Assembly: GCA_026745465.1 (NCBI GenBank)
Contig: JACYXH010000043.1
Span: 62,001 to 126,000 of the forward strand
Source of the DNA: Lota lota
Taxonomy: Eukaryota; Chordata; Actinopteri; Gadiformes; Lotidae
DNA: 64,000 bases
Direction: 5' to 3'
Shown here: positions 43,663 to 55,866 of the stretch, piece by piece
How positions within the stretch are numbered: the first letter of the stretch is position 1
How the letters are laid out: the number at the start of each line of letters is the position of its first letter
Notes under the pieces: generated by a model
What the model saw: only the letters and a program-made list of their open reading frames with translations
Told to the model about the DNA's origin: nothing
Databases searched by the model: none
Program-made: the position numbers and the translations under genes

Positions 43663-46600
43663 TTATTTTTTTATCCCAGATTCAAAATATGACCATACAG
43701 ATATACATTTATCCTCAAAATGTGCTAAATTCCTTCTCATCCATATGGCATATCTAACATGACTTAACACATAATTTAGCATATCCACATAAACTTTCTC
43801 TTTCTTTTCCCACACCCAAAATAAAAATAAAATTCCACTCCATCCTATCAATATACTCTCTCCCCCAGTTCTCATGCAGGAATCTTTTCAATCTCATAAA
43901 GAACATCTTCAGTGTGTCACACTCATAATACAAATGCATTAATGTCTCCGCATCAATTTTACATACATCACACTCCCTCTTTATATTTCTATTTATTTGG
44001 TGTATCACAACATTTGTGAACATTCTATTGTGTCTGATTTTAAAATCATGATTCTGACATTCTATGATATTGTTATTCACGTTAAATTTATTCCTTATTT
44101 CATTTCCTTCATACATGGGAACACCCTTTCCCAAACCTTTTCAGAAGCAGGTTCTTTAAATTCTTTCTTGATCAGTGTTTTGTAACAGTCCTTTACCTTC
44201 AAATTACTTTGTTTCATTTTCCCCCATTTTTTTTCTGTATATAAATCTGGAAAAGTTATTTCCCTGTCTGTTACCACTTTAGGACTGACTCTAGAATAGC
44301 CTGATTTCTAAGAAATCCAGGTATGAATTCGTACATATAATCTTTAATTTGCCTTAATCCTGAATAGAAGAATGTTTTCTCCCATAGCATATTATTGTTC
44401 TTTGTTATTATTGGATTACACCATACTGGTTGATTTATTATCTGACTAAGTTTTGTGCAGTCATATTTAATATTAACTCTGTTTTTTCCCCATGCTTCAA
44501 ACACCTCTTTATAAAATCGTGGTACCTTCTCATACATAGTATTTTTCATTATCATAAGTATACCGTTTTCTAGACACCTTCCGTTCTTATACAAATATTC
44601 CTTAAAAACATTTTTCCATCGGTAATCCACCCTATCGTGCAACTACCTTTTTACAGTTTTGATTCTTATTGCTTTTTTCTTTATATTTAAATCCACCAGT
44701 TTCAATCCTCCTTCTTCATATTTCCCTATCAGTATTTTTTGCGCTATTCTTGCCGATTTCCCATCCCATATGTAATTAGTATTTACATTGTTTATTTCTT
44801 CGCTAACCCACTCTGGCATGTCTATCACGGTCATTACATATGTCACTTCTGACAACATGAGAGCGTTTACCACTACAACCTTCCCCTTTAATTTTAATCT
44901 CCTTGGTTTCCACGCATTTAATGTTTCTTACTTTATTTATAACCCCATTCCATGTCTCGTCTCTTGCCTCCTTTTCTTTCACTCCAATATTTATCCCCAA
45001 TATTTTTATATAATCATTTGAAATTCTAAAAGGCATACTACAATCACTCTGGTTTATATTTCCAATGTACATTATTTCCGTTTATTCCATATTTACCTTA
45101 GCCCCCGATGCTTTCCCATATATTTCTATTTTTTCCATTATCCTTTTCACGCCATTCATATTTTTTACCGTACATGTGGTATCATTCGCATATTGCTGAA
45201 TTTTACTTAACCCCCCATTTGGCAATTGTATCCCTTCAATTTCTTTATCGTTTTTTTTTCATTTCAGCCAGACTCTCTGCAGTTAAGCTGTAAAGTACTG
45301 CAGACAGCGGACGCCCTTGCCTGACAGATCTCTCCAACGAGAAAGGAACTGTTATAGCCCCATTTATTTTAATCCTACTTTTTGCTTTCCTGTAAAATAA
45401 TTTTATCCAGTTTACAATCCTCTCTCCAAACCCAAATTTCTCCAATGTGCAAAAAAGGAAGCTGTGCTCAACCCTATCGAAAGCTTTATTCAAATCTAAG
45501 CTTAAAACGATCTGTACCCATGTAGTCTACTGTGTCCCTTATCATGCTGATGATATCTGATATGTCCCTCCCTGGAATCCCGTAAGCCTGTGTTGATGAG
45601 ATGACTGTTGGTGCTACCGTTTATATTCTATTTGCTAAAACCTTTGTTAAGATTTTGTAATTTGGTACACTTAGTGGCCTATAATTCTCCAGTTTTCTTC
45701 TGCTTCCCTTGTTTTTATACAGTACCGTTATTAATCCTGTCGCAATTGACTCTGGTATCTCCTGTTATTTTTCCATCTCTGCATATACTTATTTTAATAT
45801 GTGTAACAGATTTTCTATAAACGTTTTATAAAATTCGCCATGTAGGCCATCTGTCCCCGGACTTTTATTGTTTTTTAATAATTGTATTGCTTCTTTTATT
45901 TCTATGTTTTTTATATTACCATCACACATACACTTTCCGTCATTTGTTATTGTTTTATTAATATTACTTAATACTATATCTATGTCTTCCTTTTTTGTAT
46001 TCCCTTTTTTGAATAGATTTTTATAAAATGTCCCCACAGTATCAATAATATCTACAAAATCATTTACTATATCTCCATTTTCATTTTCTACATCTTCGAC
46101 ATACCCCCTTTCTTGTTTTCTTTTTTCTAATCCCAAAAGATAACCTGTACATTTTTCTCCCTTCATTGCATATTTCGCCCTACTCATTGTTATTGCCCCC
46201 ATTCATTTATTCTGCTCATAAACATCCAATTCTGATTTCACCTTTAGATATTTCTCTACACTATGATTTGGATCCTTATCCACTCTCTCTGCCTCTTCTT
46301 TTAACGCATCCGTCAAGCCCTTTACTTTCTCTCTTTCTTAAAAATTCCGGATCTTAGCATATTGGATGCTTATTGTCTTTATCCTTTGTTTTAGTCTGTA
46401 CCACCTTAATCCCTTATTTCTGCACGCTCCCATGTTATTTTTTTCTTCCGCTACACAGGTAACTATCTTGTTTCTGTACCTCTCTTCTTCGAGCAGACTA
46501 CTGTTTAGGCACCATACTCCTCCTCCCCTTCTCTCCACCCCAATACCAACCTCTACCGATAGAATGGCATGATCACTAAACGATGTAAAGTTATATTTGA

Positions 46601-47266
46601 TTTTTTTCTAATATTTTACCGTGTTCTGTTTTGCAACACATAAATCAATTCGGCTTTGCTTTGATTCCCCCATTACCATTTGTCTCCTAGAATATTCTCT
46701 CCTGCTTGGGTTTTCATTCCTCCATACATCAATTAATTGTCTTTCCTCCATCATTTTCAGGAAAACCTTCCTTGATACATCATTTTTTAATTCCTTCCCC
46801 CTTGCTAAATCCAACCTTGTACTTTTTAAATTAAAATCTCCCACTATAATACAGTTTCCCACACACCATTTTCCCAAACCCAAGAAAAAAACCTTTGTCC
46901 TTTTCTATATTTGGTGCATATACATTAATCAATCTATACGCTATGTTTAATCTATAATGATAATTCTTCCCATTTTATCTCTATCGATTTCTCTCACATT
47001 TTCTACAATATCCTTTTTATCAAAATTGCCACCCCACATGATTTCTCTGTACCGTGATTTACATTAACCATGTCTTTCCATTTCATTTTTATATCGTTCA
47101 TGATACTATCTGTCCAGTTTGTTTGTTGCAAACATGACATATCATTATTTTTACATTTCATTAATAGCTTTTCCAATTTGCTTTGATTTCTTAGCCCATT
47201 TGTGTTAAATGAAATCAAGCTGAACATTAAACACAAGGTAATTATTGTTTCATTTCTAACCTTCAT
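43663..47266 (-). pseudogene. ORF2 of LINE copy C', decayed
   Basis: ATG at 47266 overlaps the ORF1 stop (ATGA). Endonuclease pieces lie at 47266-46338 (SFNTNGLR, GVAILIK, GDFN, SRIDL). The RT front is at 46202-45789 (SPGTDGLHGEFYK), then KAFDRVEHSF and RQGRPLSA (45493-45245). YAND lies at about 45190, as in copy C. The thumb and C-terminal knuckle (CDVCKIDAETLMHLYYEC) are at 44873-43754. Stops and frame breaks are numerous; some are shared with copy C (YAND), others private. Confidence 0.83.
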
Positions 47267-48584
47267 TTGATCCTTCTTTGGTCTTTCTTCTTTTTCACCT
47301 CAGCTTGGAGAGCAGCCTTTCTTTTCTTTGTGGCCTCTTCCGCCTTTCGTTCCATCTGTGGTTGATTATCCCTCTCCTTCTCTGAAACATTTTCGAATAA
47401 CATGTCCGCTATCCAGGATTTACTTTCTTCTCCGTCACCTTCTTCATCTCCTCCTTGCTTGTCCCCGAGGCTGCCGGTGGAAAGAGTCTCGTCTGCTGGA
47501 TTTGTCACCTGGGAAGCCTGCTCCCCACTTGTTTCTTCTCCGGACGCACTCCACTCCGGCCATACATCGTCCAACGTGTTTTCCAGTGCAATGTAAATCA
47601 GGAGCCCCTGTCCTTGGCTCCGCTCCACCAATGTATCATGCTCCTTCTCTGGTTTGTCCTCCAGGTCTCCCTCCGTCTGCATGACATCCTCGTCGCTTTC
47701 CTCCTCCTCCTCCTCCTCGCTGTCAACAACGTCTCTCTCCTCTGTGACACTGATGTTAACTCTCTCTATCGATTCAGGAATACACTCCCTTGCATAATGC
47801 CCCTGTTTGTGACATTTGTAACACCGGAATTCAGGACATTCCCTAAAAAAATGCCCCGGCTTTATGCAAAGTCTGCTAACTTTAATTTGTCTGTCGTGTA
47901 TTACTCTGAAAAATGCTCCCCCCTCTAGCGTTTCAAATTTCGTTGAGTAGGGAAGCGATTTAACAGTTTCAGTAAAACGAACTTTTAAGAACCTGGTGCC
48001 ATCAGCAACATCAGTTCCAGGCCACACTCTTCTTTTAATGGGCGAAATCGCCTTCACTCCCCATTCTGCAAGCTTTGATAGTATGGCACCGTCCTTTATA
48101 TATGTTGGCAGGTTAAGGAACTACACTATCATTTCTAATTTCCTTTGCCATCACGGTGCTTTTCTTGATGCGAAATCCATCGAACAACTTGTCCTTCCCT
48201 TCTACATTAGCCATTGTTATCTCATATTTCTTCGGCACTTTGAATCGGCAGCCATTTACCACCCCACACGTTTTCGTTATCTCACTCAAAAGTTCCATCA
48301 TCGTCTCCAACAATCTCCACCGCCAGCGTGAGCTCCTTTATCAAAGTTATTTTCTTTGCTTTGAAAAGAATCCGACCCACCTCTGCCGTTGGCCATGTAC
48401 CTGGTCGTAGTCGCTGCCCTTCCTATATCTGTGTTCGTTGTCGGTTGCTGCGTCATGCCACTGTCCGTAATCCTGCTCGTAGTCGGTGCCTTTCCATGGT
48501 CAGTATTCTTAATCGGTATCTGCGCCGTGCCGTTGTCCGTAATCTGTCTTGTAGTATGTGCCTTTCCATTGTCCGTTACTGTTT

Positions 48585-48596
<12 letters not shown>
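47263..48596 (-). pseudogene. ORF1 of LINE copy C', frameshifted
   Basis: The N-terminal 24-residue repeats (48590-48390) are in one frame with no stop. Frame breaks occur near 48340 and 48110, then 264 codons are open from 48057 to 47263, including the RRM-like end, both zinc knuckles (RLCIKPGHFFREC and CYKCHKQGHYAREC), an acidic tail and a lysine-rich end. This is better preserved than copy C and is useful for judging the original ORF1. Confidence 0.83.

Positions 48597-48674
<78 letters not shown>
48597..48674 (-). repeat. (TC)n microsatellite
   Basis: 78-bp pure TC run, mirror of 17334-17435 but shorter and without the GGG interruptions. Confidence 0.93.
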
Positions 48675-48676
<2 letters not shown>

Positions 48677-49035
48677 CTACACTGTTTTACTCTGCTCCTT
48701 ATTTGCCTTCGCCATAGCACGTGCTGGTAAGTCAAAATGGTTAGATGGGTAAGTGACCAAAGTGGTGATGAGTAGAACTAACAATTTGCGGACGGGACAC
48801 AAAATGTATCCCTTCATTGAGCTTCCAATGGCGCAATGCTTAGTCAGAAATTACATTTGGAGAAATGTAGATCTCTTGTTGCAGCTCTCTGGTGCACCCT
48901 GTTGGCAGTCTTGGTATTCTGTCGTCATGTTTCATAAAAATAGTTTTGAGCGACGTTGTAAGTTTATGTATGTTGTTTACATTTTCACAAACGGTGGGTG
49001 GTCAAGATCAGGTCTAGGCCATTGGATGCATTGAT
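48675..49035 (-). repeat. 5S non-transcribed spacer, unit 2'
   Basis: Mirror of 16973-17333, ending at the same fusion to the LINE B' 3' UTR. Confidence 0.87.
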
Positions 49036-49247
49036 GATTTTTTATAAAAAACACCAGTCATCAGACATACACGTTCACATACGACTGTCATATCACATAC
49101 CAACTTATCCTGATAGCCTTAAAGGGAAATTACAACAAGCAAGCGGGGAGAGAAAACATCAATGTGGTTCTGTACCCAAAACAGAACTAAAATAAATACT
49201 TATTTCACCCACCTATTCTGCTAACATGTATTGCATTCAGTCTACAC

Positions 49248-49911
49248 TCAGAAATTAAACCCAAGTTTTCCCTCTGGTGATATAGAAATAAGACTGCACC
49301 CCTCAACAAAATCATCAGCCCCATATATAAAGATCAAACCCACATTTTTCCTGACCATAGACTCAAACCAAACCCACACATTTATCTTTTTCCCTTCAAA
49401 ATGAGCAAGATTCCTTCTGGACATAATTGCATACCATACATGGCTTAACACAAAATTAAACAAACCAACATTTACATCTTTTTTCCTTTCCTTGATTCCA
49501 AACAACAACATTTCCCTCCATTCGTGCACCTTCATAAAGTCTTCTTTCCAGTTCTTACACAACATCTCTTTCACCATTTCAACAAATACATTTACCATTT
49601 ACATCCAATGTACACATGTAACAAATGTTCTGGCTCACTATCACACACATCACACTCTCTCTTATTGTCCTTGTTTATTTGATGCAGTACAGTGTTTACA
49701 TAAATCCTGTTGTGTCTCGTCATGAAATCATTGTTTTCACATTCTATTGCATTATATTTGATTTTGAGATTTTCCCATATTGACTGTGTATTCACACCTG
49801 GCAAAACCCTTTCCCACATTTTTTTCTGCTGCTGGTCTCTTCAACTGCTTCTCTACTAGTTCAAGGTATACATTCTTTACTTTCAATTCTTTAAAGTCCT
49901 TTCTAACCTCA
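49248..49911 (-). pseudogene. ORF2 C-terminal remnant of LINE copy B'
   Basis: Mirror of 16097-16760 with identical translation (PAAEKMWERVLPG to NLAHFEGK) and the same frame break after HVYIGC. Confidence 0.8.
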
Positions 49912-50285
49912 TGTGGGAGTGTGTGTGGATGGTGGCTGGTTTAAGCAGCCTCACCTGGCCCGAGTCAGACTGATTGGACTCTGGGGCTGGGTGGGGCTGC
50001 ACACCTGTTGCACATTGAGCAATCAGTGTGCACAGGTTAAACCAGCCACCACCACACACACTCAGAGAGAGCTCTCCGGCATGGCAGCATGGAGTAACAG
50101 CTGCATGCCTCATTCTATACAACCATTACAATAAACCGGATTTTCAACATCACCACCCTGTGTCCATTCGTTTGGAGGAGCCCGAGGAAAGTCACCTAGG
50201 TGGAGTGAGAAAAGCCACCTAGGTGGCGTGTAGCAATGTCCACTACTACACGCCACCTAGGTGGCGTGTAGTAGTGGACATTGCT
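49912..50285 (+). mobile_element. Solo LTR with folded-back end, right arm
   Basis: Mirror of 15723-16096. On this strand it reads TGTGGGAG... with AATAAA near 50133 and ends in the 54-bp perfect palindrome at 50232-50285. Confidence 0.8.
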
Positions 50286-52700
50286 TTCAGATGTATTATT
50301 GTATTATTAGCTTTCAGATGTATTATCACAAATTAACTTAACTTCTCCAAAAGCACCTAAGAGAATTCAGAACAAACCAAGCATACAGATTTAAGAATGT
50401 AATGACATCAAATTTCCAAATAAGACATATCAGTGGCATTATCTGTCAGGAGTTTTCCACTGAGTCATTTCTAATAAATGTTTTTGATAGTAATAATAAT
50501 AACTTATTTGATTGAAAATGTGCAAATATTTCAGACATAACTATTAACAGTATTCCTTGTGATTACAGGAGAAAAATGCAAAAACATTTAAGTACATTTT
50601 GCTCTGATGCACATTAGCCCAAGCCAGATGCTTGACATCTTTTCTTAGCTGTAAGTTCATCAATGTCTGGAGTCAGGCTCTGAGCTGTGGCAATTCTCAG
50701 GATGGAGTGAAGGTGTCCGTCACTGAGACGACTCCGGTGTGATGTTTTGTTCATCTTCATCAAAGAGAAAAGTTAGTCACACAGGTATGTGCTACCAAAC
50801 ATGCAAAGCATTTGAGCAGCTTGTAGGCGGAGTTAAGGCATCGTTTCAGGGATGAAATGTGGGAACTGTGCAGCGCCCACAGAGTCATACTTCGCCTTAA
50901 GTGTGTCACTACATTGGAGGTCAAGCAGCTCCATTTGGATGTTCATATGTGCCTTTTCCACGTCAACCGCAAACGGATTACTGAGAAGGTCAAACTTAGT
51001 TTTCTGAGCTTCGAAGTCGGCAAATCGCCATGTGAACTCGTTACTAAGTATGCCCAGTTTTTCAGCAAAATGTGCACTTGGAAAAATAGCGGCAGAAACC
51101 TTGTGTGTCATCGACAGGCGGCACGGAAAGTGACCCAAGATTCTTTCCAACATATGCGTCTCCCACAGACGCAGTTTGGCTTTAAAAGCCCTCACTGCAG
51201 CATGCATGTCTGTGATCACACGGTCCCGTCCCTGAAGCTGGAGGTTTAGCGCATTGAGATGGTTCGTTATATCACACAGAAAGGCCAGCTCACACAGCCA
51301 CTTTTCATCATGGAGCTCTGTGGTGTCTTTCCCTTTGCTTTCCATAAACTGACAGATATCCTCACGCAACTCGAAATATCTGTTGAGCACTTTCCCTCGA
51401 CTTAGCCAGCGCACCTCTGTGTTATAGGGGACGTCACCATTTTTAGACTCGATCTCCTCCAGAAAAGCCTTAAACTGGCGGTGGTTTAAACCGTTGGCTC
51501 TTATAAAGTTAACAGTCGGTGTCACGGTGCTCATCACATGTTCCATTGTTAGCGCTTTGCCGCGCAATGTTTCTTGGTGTATAATGCAGTGGTAAACTGT
51601 CAGCTCACCTGGCCAATTGTCCTCCCACATCTTATCCCGCATTCTGCCCACTAATCCACTCTTTCTACTGCACATTGCAGGCGCTCCATCTGTTGTCAGT
51701 CCTACCAGTTTGTCCCAAGGCAGCTTCATTTCATTTACACAATTAGATACTTCTTCAAATATGTATTTTCCCATGGTTCATGCCGTGCATTGATTTAATA
51801 CCCAAAAGGTCCTCTGTAACACGCAAGTCAGAGTCCACTCCACGGATGAAGATTGACAGCTGGGCAGTATCTGTTATGTCGCTGCTCTCATCTACAGCAA
51901 GGGAATAAGCAATGAAGTCTTTTCCTTTTTCCATTAGCTGATTTTGTATATTGGTAGCAAGCTCGCATGTCCGGTCAGCAACGGTGTTTCTGGTAAGGCT
52001 TACATTTAAAAATGCTTGCTTTTGGTCAGGACACACGACTTCGCACACTTTAATCATGCATCGCTTCACAAACTCTCACTCGGTAAATGGCCGGGCCGAT
52101 TTAGCTATTTCTTCAGCCACAATAAAACTAGCTTTAAAGGCAGCTTCACTTTGACATTTAGCTTTTTTGAACATAGCCTGCTGTGACACCTGAATTTTTT
52201 TCAACTCTTCTAACTTCTGGAGCTTCTGCCGTGTGTCCAGTTCCCTGTACCCGCCCTCATGTTTCGTTTCATAGTGTTGTCTTATGTTGTATTCTTTAAT
52301 TACGGCCACAACAGCTCCGCACACAAGACCAACAGGTTTACCCCTTGTGTTAGTGAACAGATACTCTGCCTCCCATCTGTCTTGAAAGCCCCTGTTTTCA
52401 AAGTCCACCTTTCGTTTGGGCATTTTTGGGAGGGCTAGAGTTAGCTTAAAGTTGATCCGAAGTGACAGGATAAGTGTGAGACTGAAGAGTTTGTCAATAA
52501 AGGGGCTTGCCGCCGTTGATTGATGTCTCAACAAATAGCTGGCGCCGGTTATTGCAGTGCAGTCTGGGATTTGTAGTATTAATGATGTGCGTGCTATATT
52601 CCGGCGGGCCAATTCTGATAGACATAAAATATTATATCGCGGGCCGGAGACAATTGTCCAGTGGGCCGGATGTGGCCCGCGGGCCATGAGTTTGACATGT
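50286..52700 (-). mobile_element. hAT DNA transposon, right arm
   Basis: Mirror of 13308-15722: the terminus with GGCCCGCGGGCC palindromes is near 52640-52700, and the other terminal repeat is missing. Confidence 0.8.
50614..52423 (-). pseudogene. hAT transposase (GTF2IRD2-like), right arm, inactive
   Basis: Starts at ATG 52423. All translated segments (203, 104 and 313 codons) are identical to the left-arm copy, and the two stops, the frameshift and the terminal stop fall at the mirrored positions. Same function and lesions as 13585-15394. Confidence 0.88.
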
Positions 52701-53914
52701 ATGGTTTAGGGTGACCTGCTCCTCATTCGGAAAAGCAGTTGCAGCTCCCCTGTCTCTCGGCGCCACACCGCTCCTCATCTCCATCGCCTCAGGTCTGGTG
52801 CCTACCGATGTAGTCATCGGAGTTGACCTCACCATCGCGCTCTCCTCGGGTGTTCCCTCAGTGCTGCAGCCCACCTTACAGGACACGCCGTCCATGCTGC
52901 TGCCTATGGTTGACGGAATGGTTTGTCCCCGGCTGGCGACTCCGGCATCCCCATCTCCCTCCTGCAATGTTGCGTCTGCATAGTCATTATCCTCGTCCTG
53001 TTGCCGCTGCTCCTCCCCGGACTCGAACATGTCCTCGCTGCCGCTGGCTGGCTCGGTGGCGGCCTGCTGCTCCTCCTCTCTGCGTCGCTCCTCTTGTGAA
53101 TCACACTCACTTGCATAGTGTCCCTGCTGCTTACATTTGTGACAGGGCATTCCCTCAAAATATGTCCTGGCTGAATGCACAGCCTGCAGACTTTAACTTG
53201 CCTGTCATCAATGACACGGAAGTATTTCCGTAAGTCAAGTGTCTCAAACTTAGTTGAGTATGGCAGTGATTGCACTAGTTCAGTAAATTGAACTTTGCAA
53301 AACCTTGTCCCGTCCGCCACGTCTGTCCCTGGCCATTTCCGCCTTTTGATAGACAAAACTGCCTTCACACCTCACCCAGAGAGTTTTTGCAGTATTTCAC
53401 TGTCTGTAACATATGGTGGCAAATTGAGGAAAGACACTACCATTTCGTTACTGCGCGCTTCCTTGGCCATCACCCGGGCGTTCTTCACCTTGAACCCGTC
53501 TAGCAACAGTTTCTTCCCCCGTCCCTCCTGCATGGTGATCTCATATGTGTTATTAGCTTTGAACCTACATGCTAGAACAATCCCACAGTGCTCCTTGATC
53601 CCCCTCAACAACTCCATCATTGTGACTTTGTCATCTCCCACGAGCTCTACAATCAAGGTAAGTTCTTTTTTATATCCCCCGTCGTCCTCGCTCTCTGCCG
53701 CATTCATCGTTTCATTAGCGCTCACGGTCTCTGTGGAATCCATCTTTCTTTTTTCACTCTGTCTCTCTCCCACAATCGTCTCTTCATTCAATCTTCCTTT
53801 CTCATTTACTTTCCTTCGCCTTGCATCCATCTCCCTTTCTCCGTTGTTCAAAGCTGTTTCTGTTATCCGTTCCATATTTTCGTTTGCCGAGTTATCCATC
53901 CGATCACAAAACAT
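52701..53914 (-). pseudogene. ORF1 of LINE copy B', nonsense plus frameshift
   Basis: Mirror of 12094-13307: same start, same TGA (53372-53374), same inter-knuckle frameshift and the same loss of the tail to the hAT element. The hairpin counterpart lies upstream at 53931-53956. Confidence 0.85.
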
Positions 53915-53930
53915 ACGCCGCGCGGACGTT

Positions 53931-53956
53931 CCCCCAAACAGCTATGCTGCTGGGGG
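53931..53956 (-). other. Conserved 5' UTR hairpin, copy B'
   Basis: Mirror of 12052-12077, identical; not an independent observation. Confidence 0.5.
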
Positions 53957-54108
53957 AAAAACCGAAAACAAACAGTCAAAAACACTCTCTAACTCACACA
54001 CAACTCAGTCTAACACACAAAGTAAACAAGCACAACTTGACTCACAAGCACACGATACAAACAAACACTGCTATGCTCTCTGCTCACTCACTTCCTGGTT
54101 CAAACCAA

Positions 54109-54139
54109 CGGGCGTGCTCAGGGTGGTATGGCCGTAAGC
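54109..54139 (-). rRNA. 5S rRNA 5' fragment (nt 1-31), minus strand
   Basis: Mirror of 11869-11899, identical, broken after nt 31 by LINE B'. Confidence 0.94.
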
Positions 54140-54667
54140 AATTTTTGGTTGCGGCAAAATGGCTTTTATAGAGTAGGACATATATTGTGAGAACGTTGCT
54201 CACGTCCCACGTTACACTTTTAGAAAGGAAGGATTAGTTCAATGTAGAGGGCAGTAATTGATTCGGTCTGATTCCTTCTCGATGTCAACGTACATAGGCA
54301 TTCATTCCGCCAGCATTAAGCTATCATTTCAGTGTCAGGTCCTCATCGATTTCCATCGTCATTTTCACCAAACCAAATCGTTCGTACATTGAGAGCATGC
54401 ACAATGTGTAGGCTACATTCGACTTGCTTGTTTGTTGACAGATAAAGACTAAAGGCCTACAACAGAACAGAAAAAATAAGCATGTGATCCGGCTCACTGT
54501 AATGATTTCTTTTAACATTTGAAGTGGCCCGCGGTTGTTACAATTGTTTCAAAAGATGGTTTGTTTGCTTCAAAAAAATTGAATTACAAAAGTCCACGCT
54601 CTGTGCTGTTGCGTTGTGCAGCCGAATATTGTGAGACAGGAATTAATTAATTAACTTGATAAGACTT
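54140..54667 (-). repeat. 5S spacer, unit 1', distal part
   Basis: Mirror of 11341-11868, essentially identical. No gene seen. Confidence 0.87.
54164..54170 (-). promoter_or_regulatory. TATA-like box of 5S gene, minus strand
   Basis: TATAAAA on the minus strand, first base 31 nt upstream of the 5S start at 54139. Confidence 0.73.
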
Positions 54668-54674
54668 TGTGTGT

Positions 54675-54730
<56 letters not shown>
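54668..54730 (+). repeat. (GT)n(TC)n microsatellite, 5' flank of Kibi-like LINE (right)
   Basis: GT repeats then about 50 bp of TC leading directly into the LINE 5' end. Longer than the left counterpart (11301-11340). Confidence 0.9.
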
Positions 54731-54874
54731 GAGAGAGAGTGAGTCGTGAAGCAGGAGTGAGTGTGAGAGCGACTGGATTTTTTTTTTCACTCTATTGGGT
54801 TTTGGTGTGTATTTATTTATATTGATTAGTTTACATGTTTTAAGGTTATCTTGTCTAACTATCACTAAGCACGT

Positions 54875-55821
54875 ATGGGGGTGGTGGGATTGTTGAGGTT
54901 GTTTTTCGCGAGTTTGGAGTTTGAAAAACTTAGTCGGCGACATGGAGTTAAGATTCCTGCTGCGGCCGGGTGTTCAGCGGAAGAATGTAGCTTGGCAGTG
55001 GGTGCTATTATTGGGTATGATAGCATCAAATCAGCCTCAAGGATGAATAGCGCTGTAGTGATATTTTTAGATTCCATTGAAAAGGTGAATAAGATAGTTG
55101 AGAGTGGTGTTGTGTTGCAGGAGACACAGACGCCGGTATTTCCGCTTATGAATCCGGCGAAGAAAGTTATACTTTCTAACGTGCCACCATTTGTTAGAGA
55201 TGAAGTGTTGGAGCGAGAGTTATCTTGTCATGGTCAAATTGTATCAACAATAAAGAAGGTTCTTTTTGGATGCAGATCTCCGTTGCTGAAACATGTCGTG
55301 TCTCATAGGAGACAAGTGCATATGATTTCAAAAAAGGACATTGGTGAACTGAATTTAGCATTCAGTTTTAAGATTGATGGATTTGATTATGTCTCCTATG
55401 CTTCTACTGAATCAATGAAATGCTTTGGTTGTGGAAGAGAGGGGCATTTGGTGCGTAATTGTCCCGAGAATCAGCGCGAAGATTCAGGTAGCAGCTCTAG
55501 TGCTGGTGCAGCTAATGCACCACCGCGAAGAGATGAACATGCTAAGGGTGCGGGTGCTGGGGAAGGGAGGAGGTGGGCGGATGTAGTAGGAAAAGTAGGA
55601 GAGGAAGGCAGTGTGGATACGGGGGCAATGGTGGTAGATCAGAACAAAGAATGAGGGGAAAAAGTCGGTGAGATTGAATCAGCAAAGTTTCTGATGTCAA
55701 AAATAACAGGGGGAGGTTTGACAAGCCCTGAAATTGCTAGACTCAAGAAAGTGGTCACGAGAGTGATAAGTGATGTAAATTCTAAAGAAAATGAAAGTTC
55801 AGTCGCAGCCTTAACTCCGTA
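54875..55821 (+). pseudogene. ORF1 of Kibi-like LINE, right arm, tail deleted
   Basis: The first 259 codons match the left ORF1, including the RRM-like segment and CCHC knuckle CFGCGREGHLVRNC (about 55421-55462). A TGA at 55652-55654 and a deletion near 55676 remove the charged middle of the tail present in the left copy; SAKFLM resumes afterwards and the frame drifts on to about 55821. Confidence 0.8.
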
Positions 55822-55866
55822 AAGAGATGTGGTTTTTGTGTCTTCCTCTGTATTTTTTTTTCATCC

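Larger units (their letters stand above)
43331..48596 (-). mobile_element. 5S-targeted Tx1-clade LINE, copy C'
   Basis: Mirror of copy C without the BEL and fold-back insertions, so it shows both empty sites. It is 5' truncated at the same point, at the TC run 48597-48674. It keeps the second ORF1 knuckle that copy C lost. Many stops in ORF2. Confidence 0.88.
49036..54108 (-). mobile_element. 5S-targeted Tx1-clade LINE, copy B' (disrupted)
   Basis: Mirror of 11900-16972 with the same nested hAT and folded-back LTR, the same ORF1 TGA and the same 3' fusion. The two copies are almost identical; I saw one clear substitution, at 53302. Confidence 0.9.
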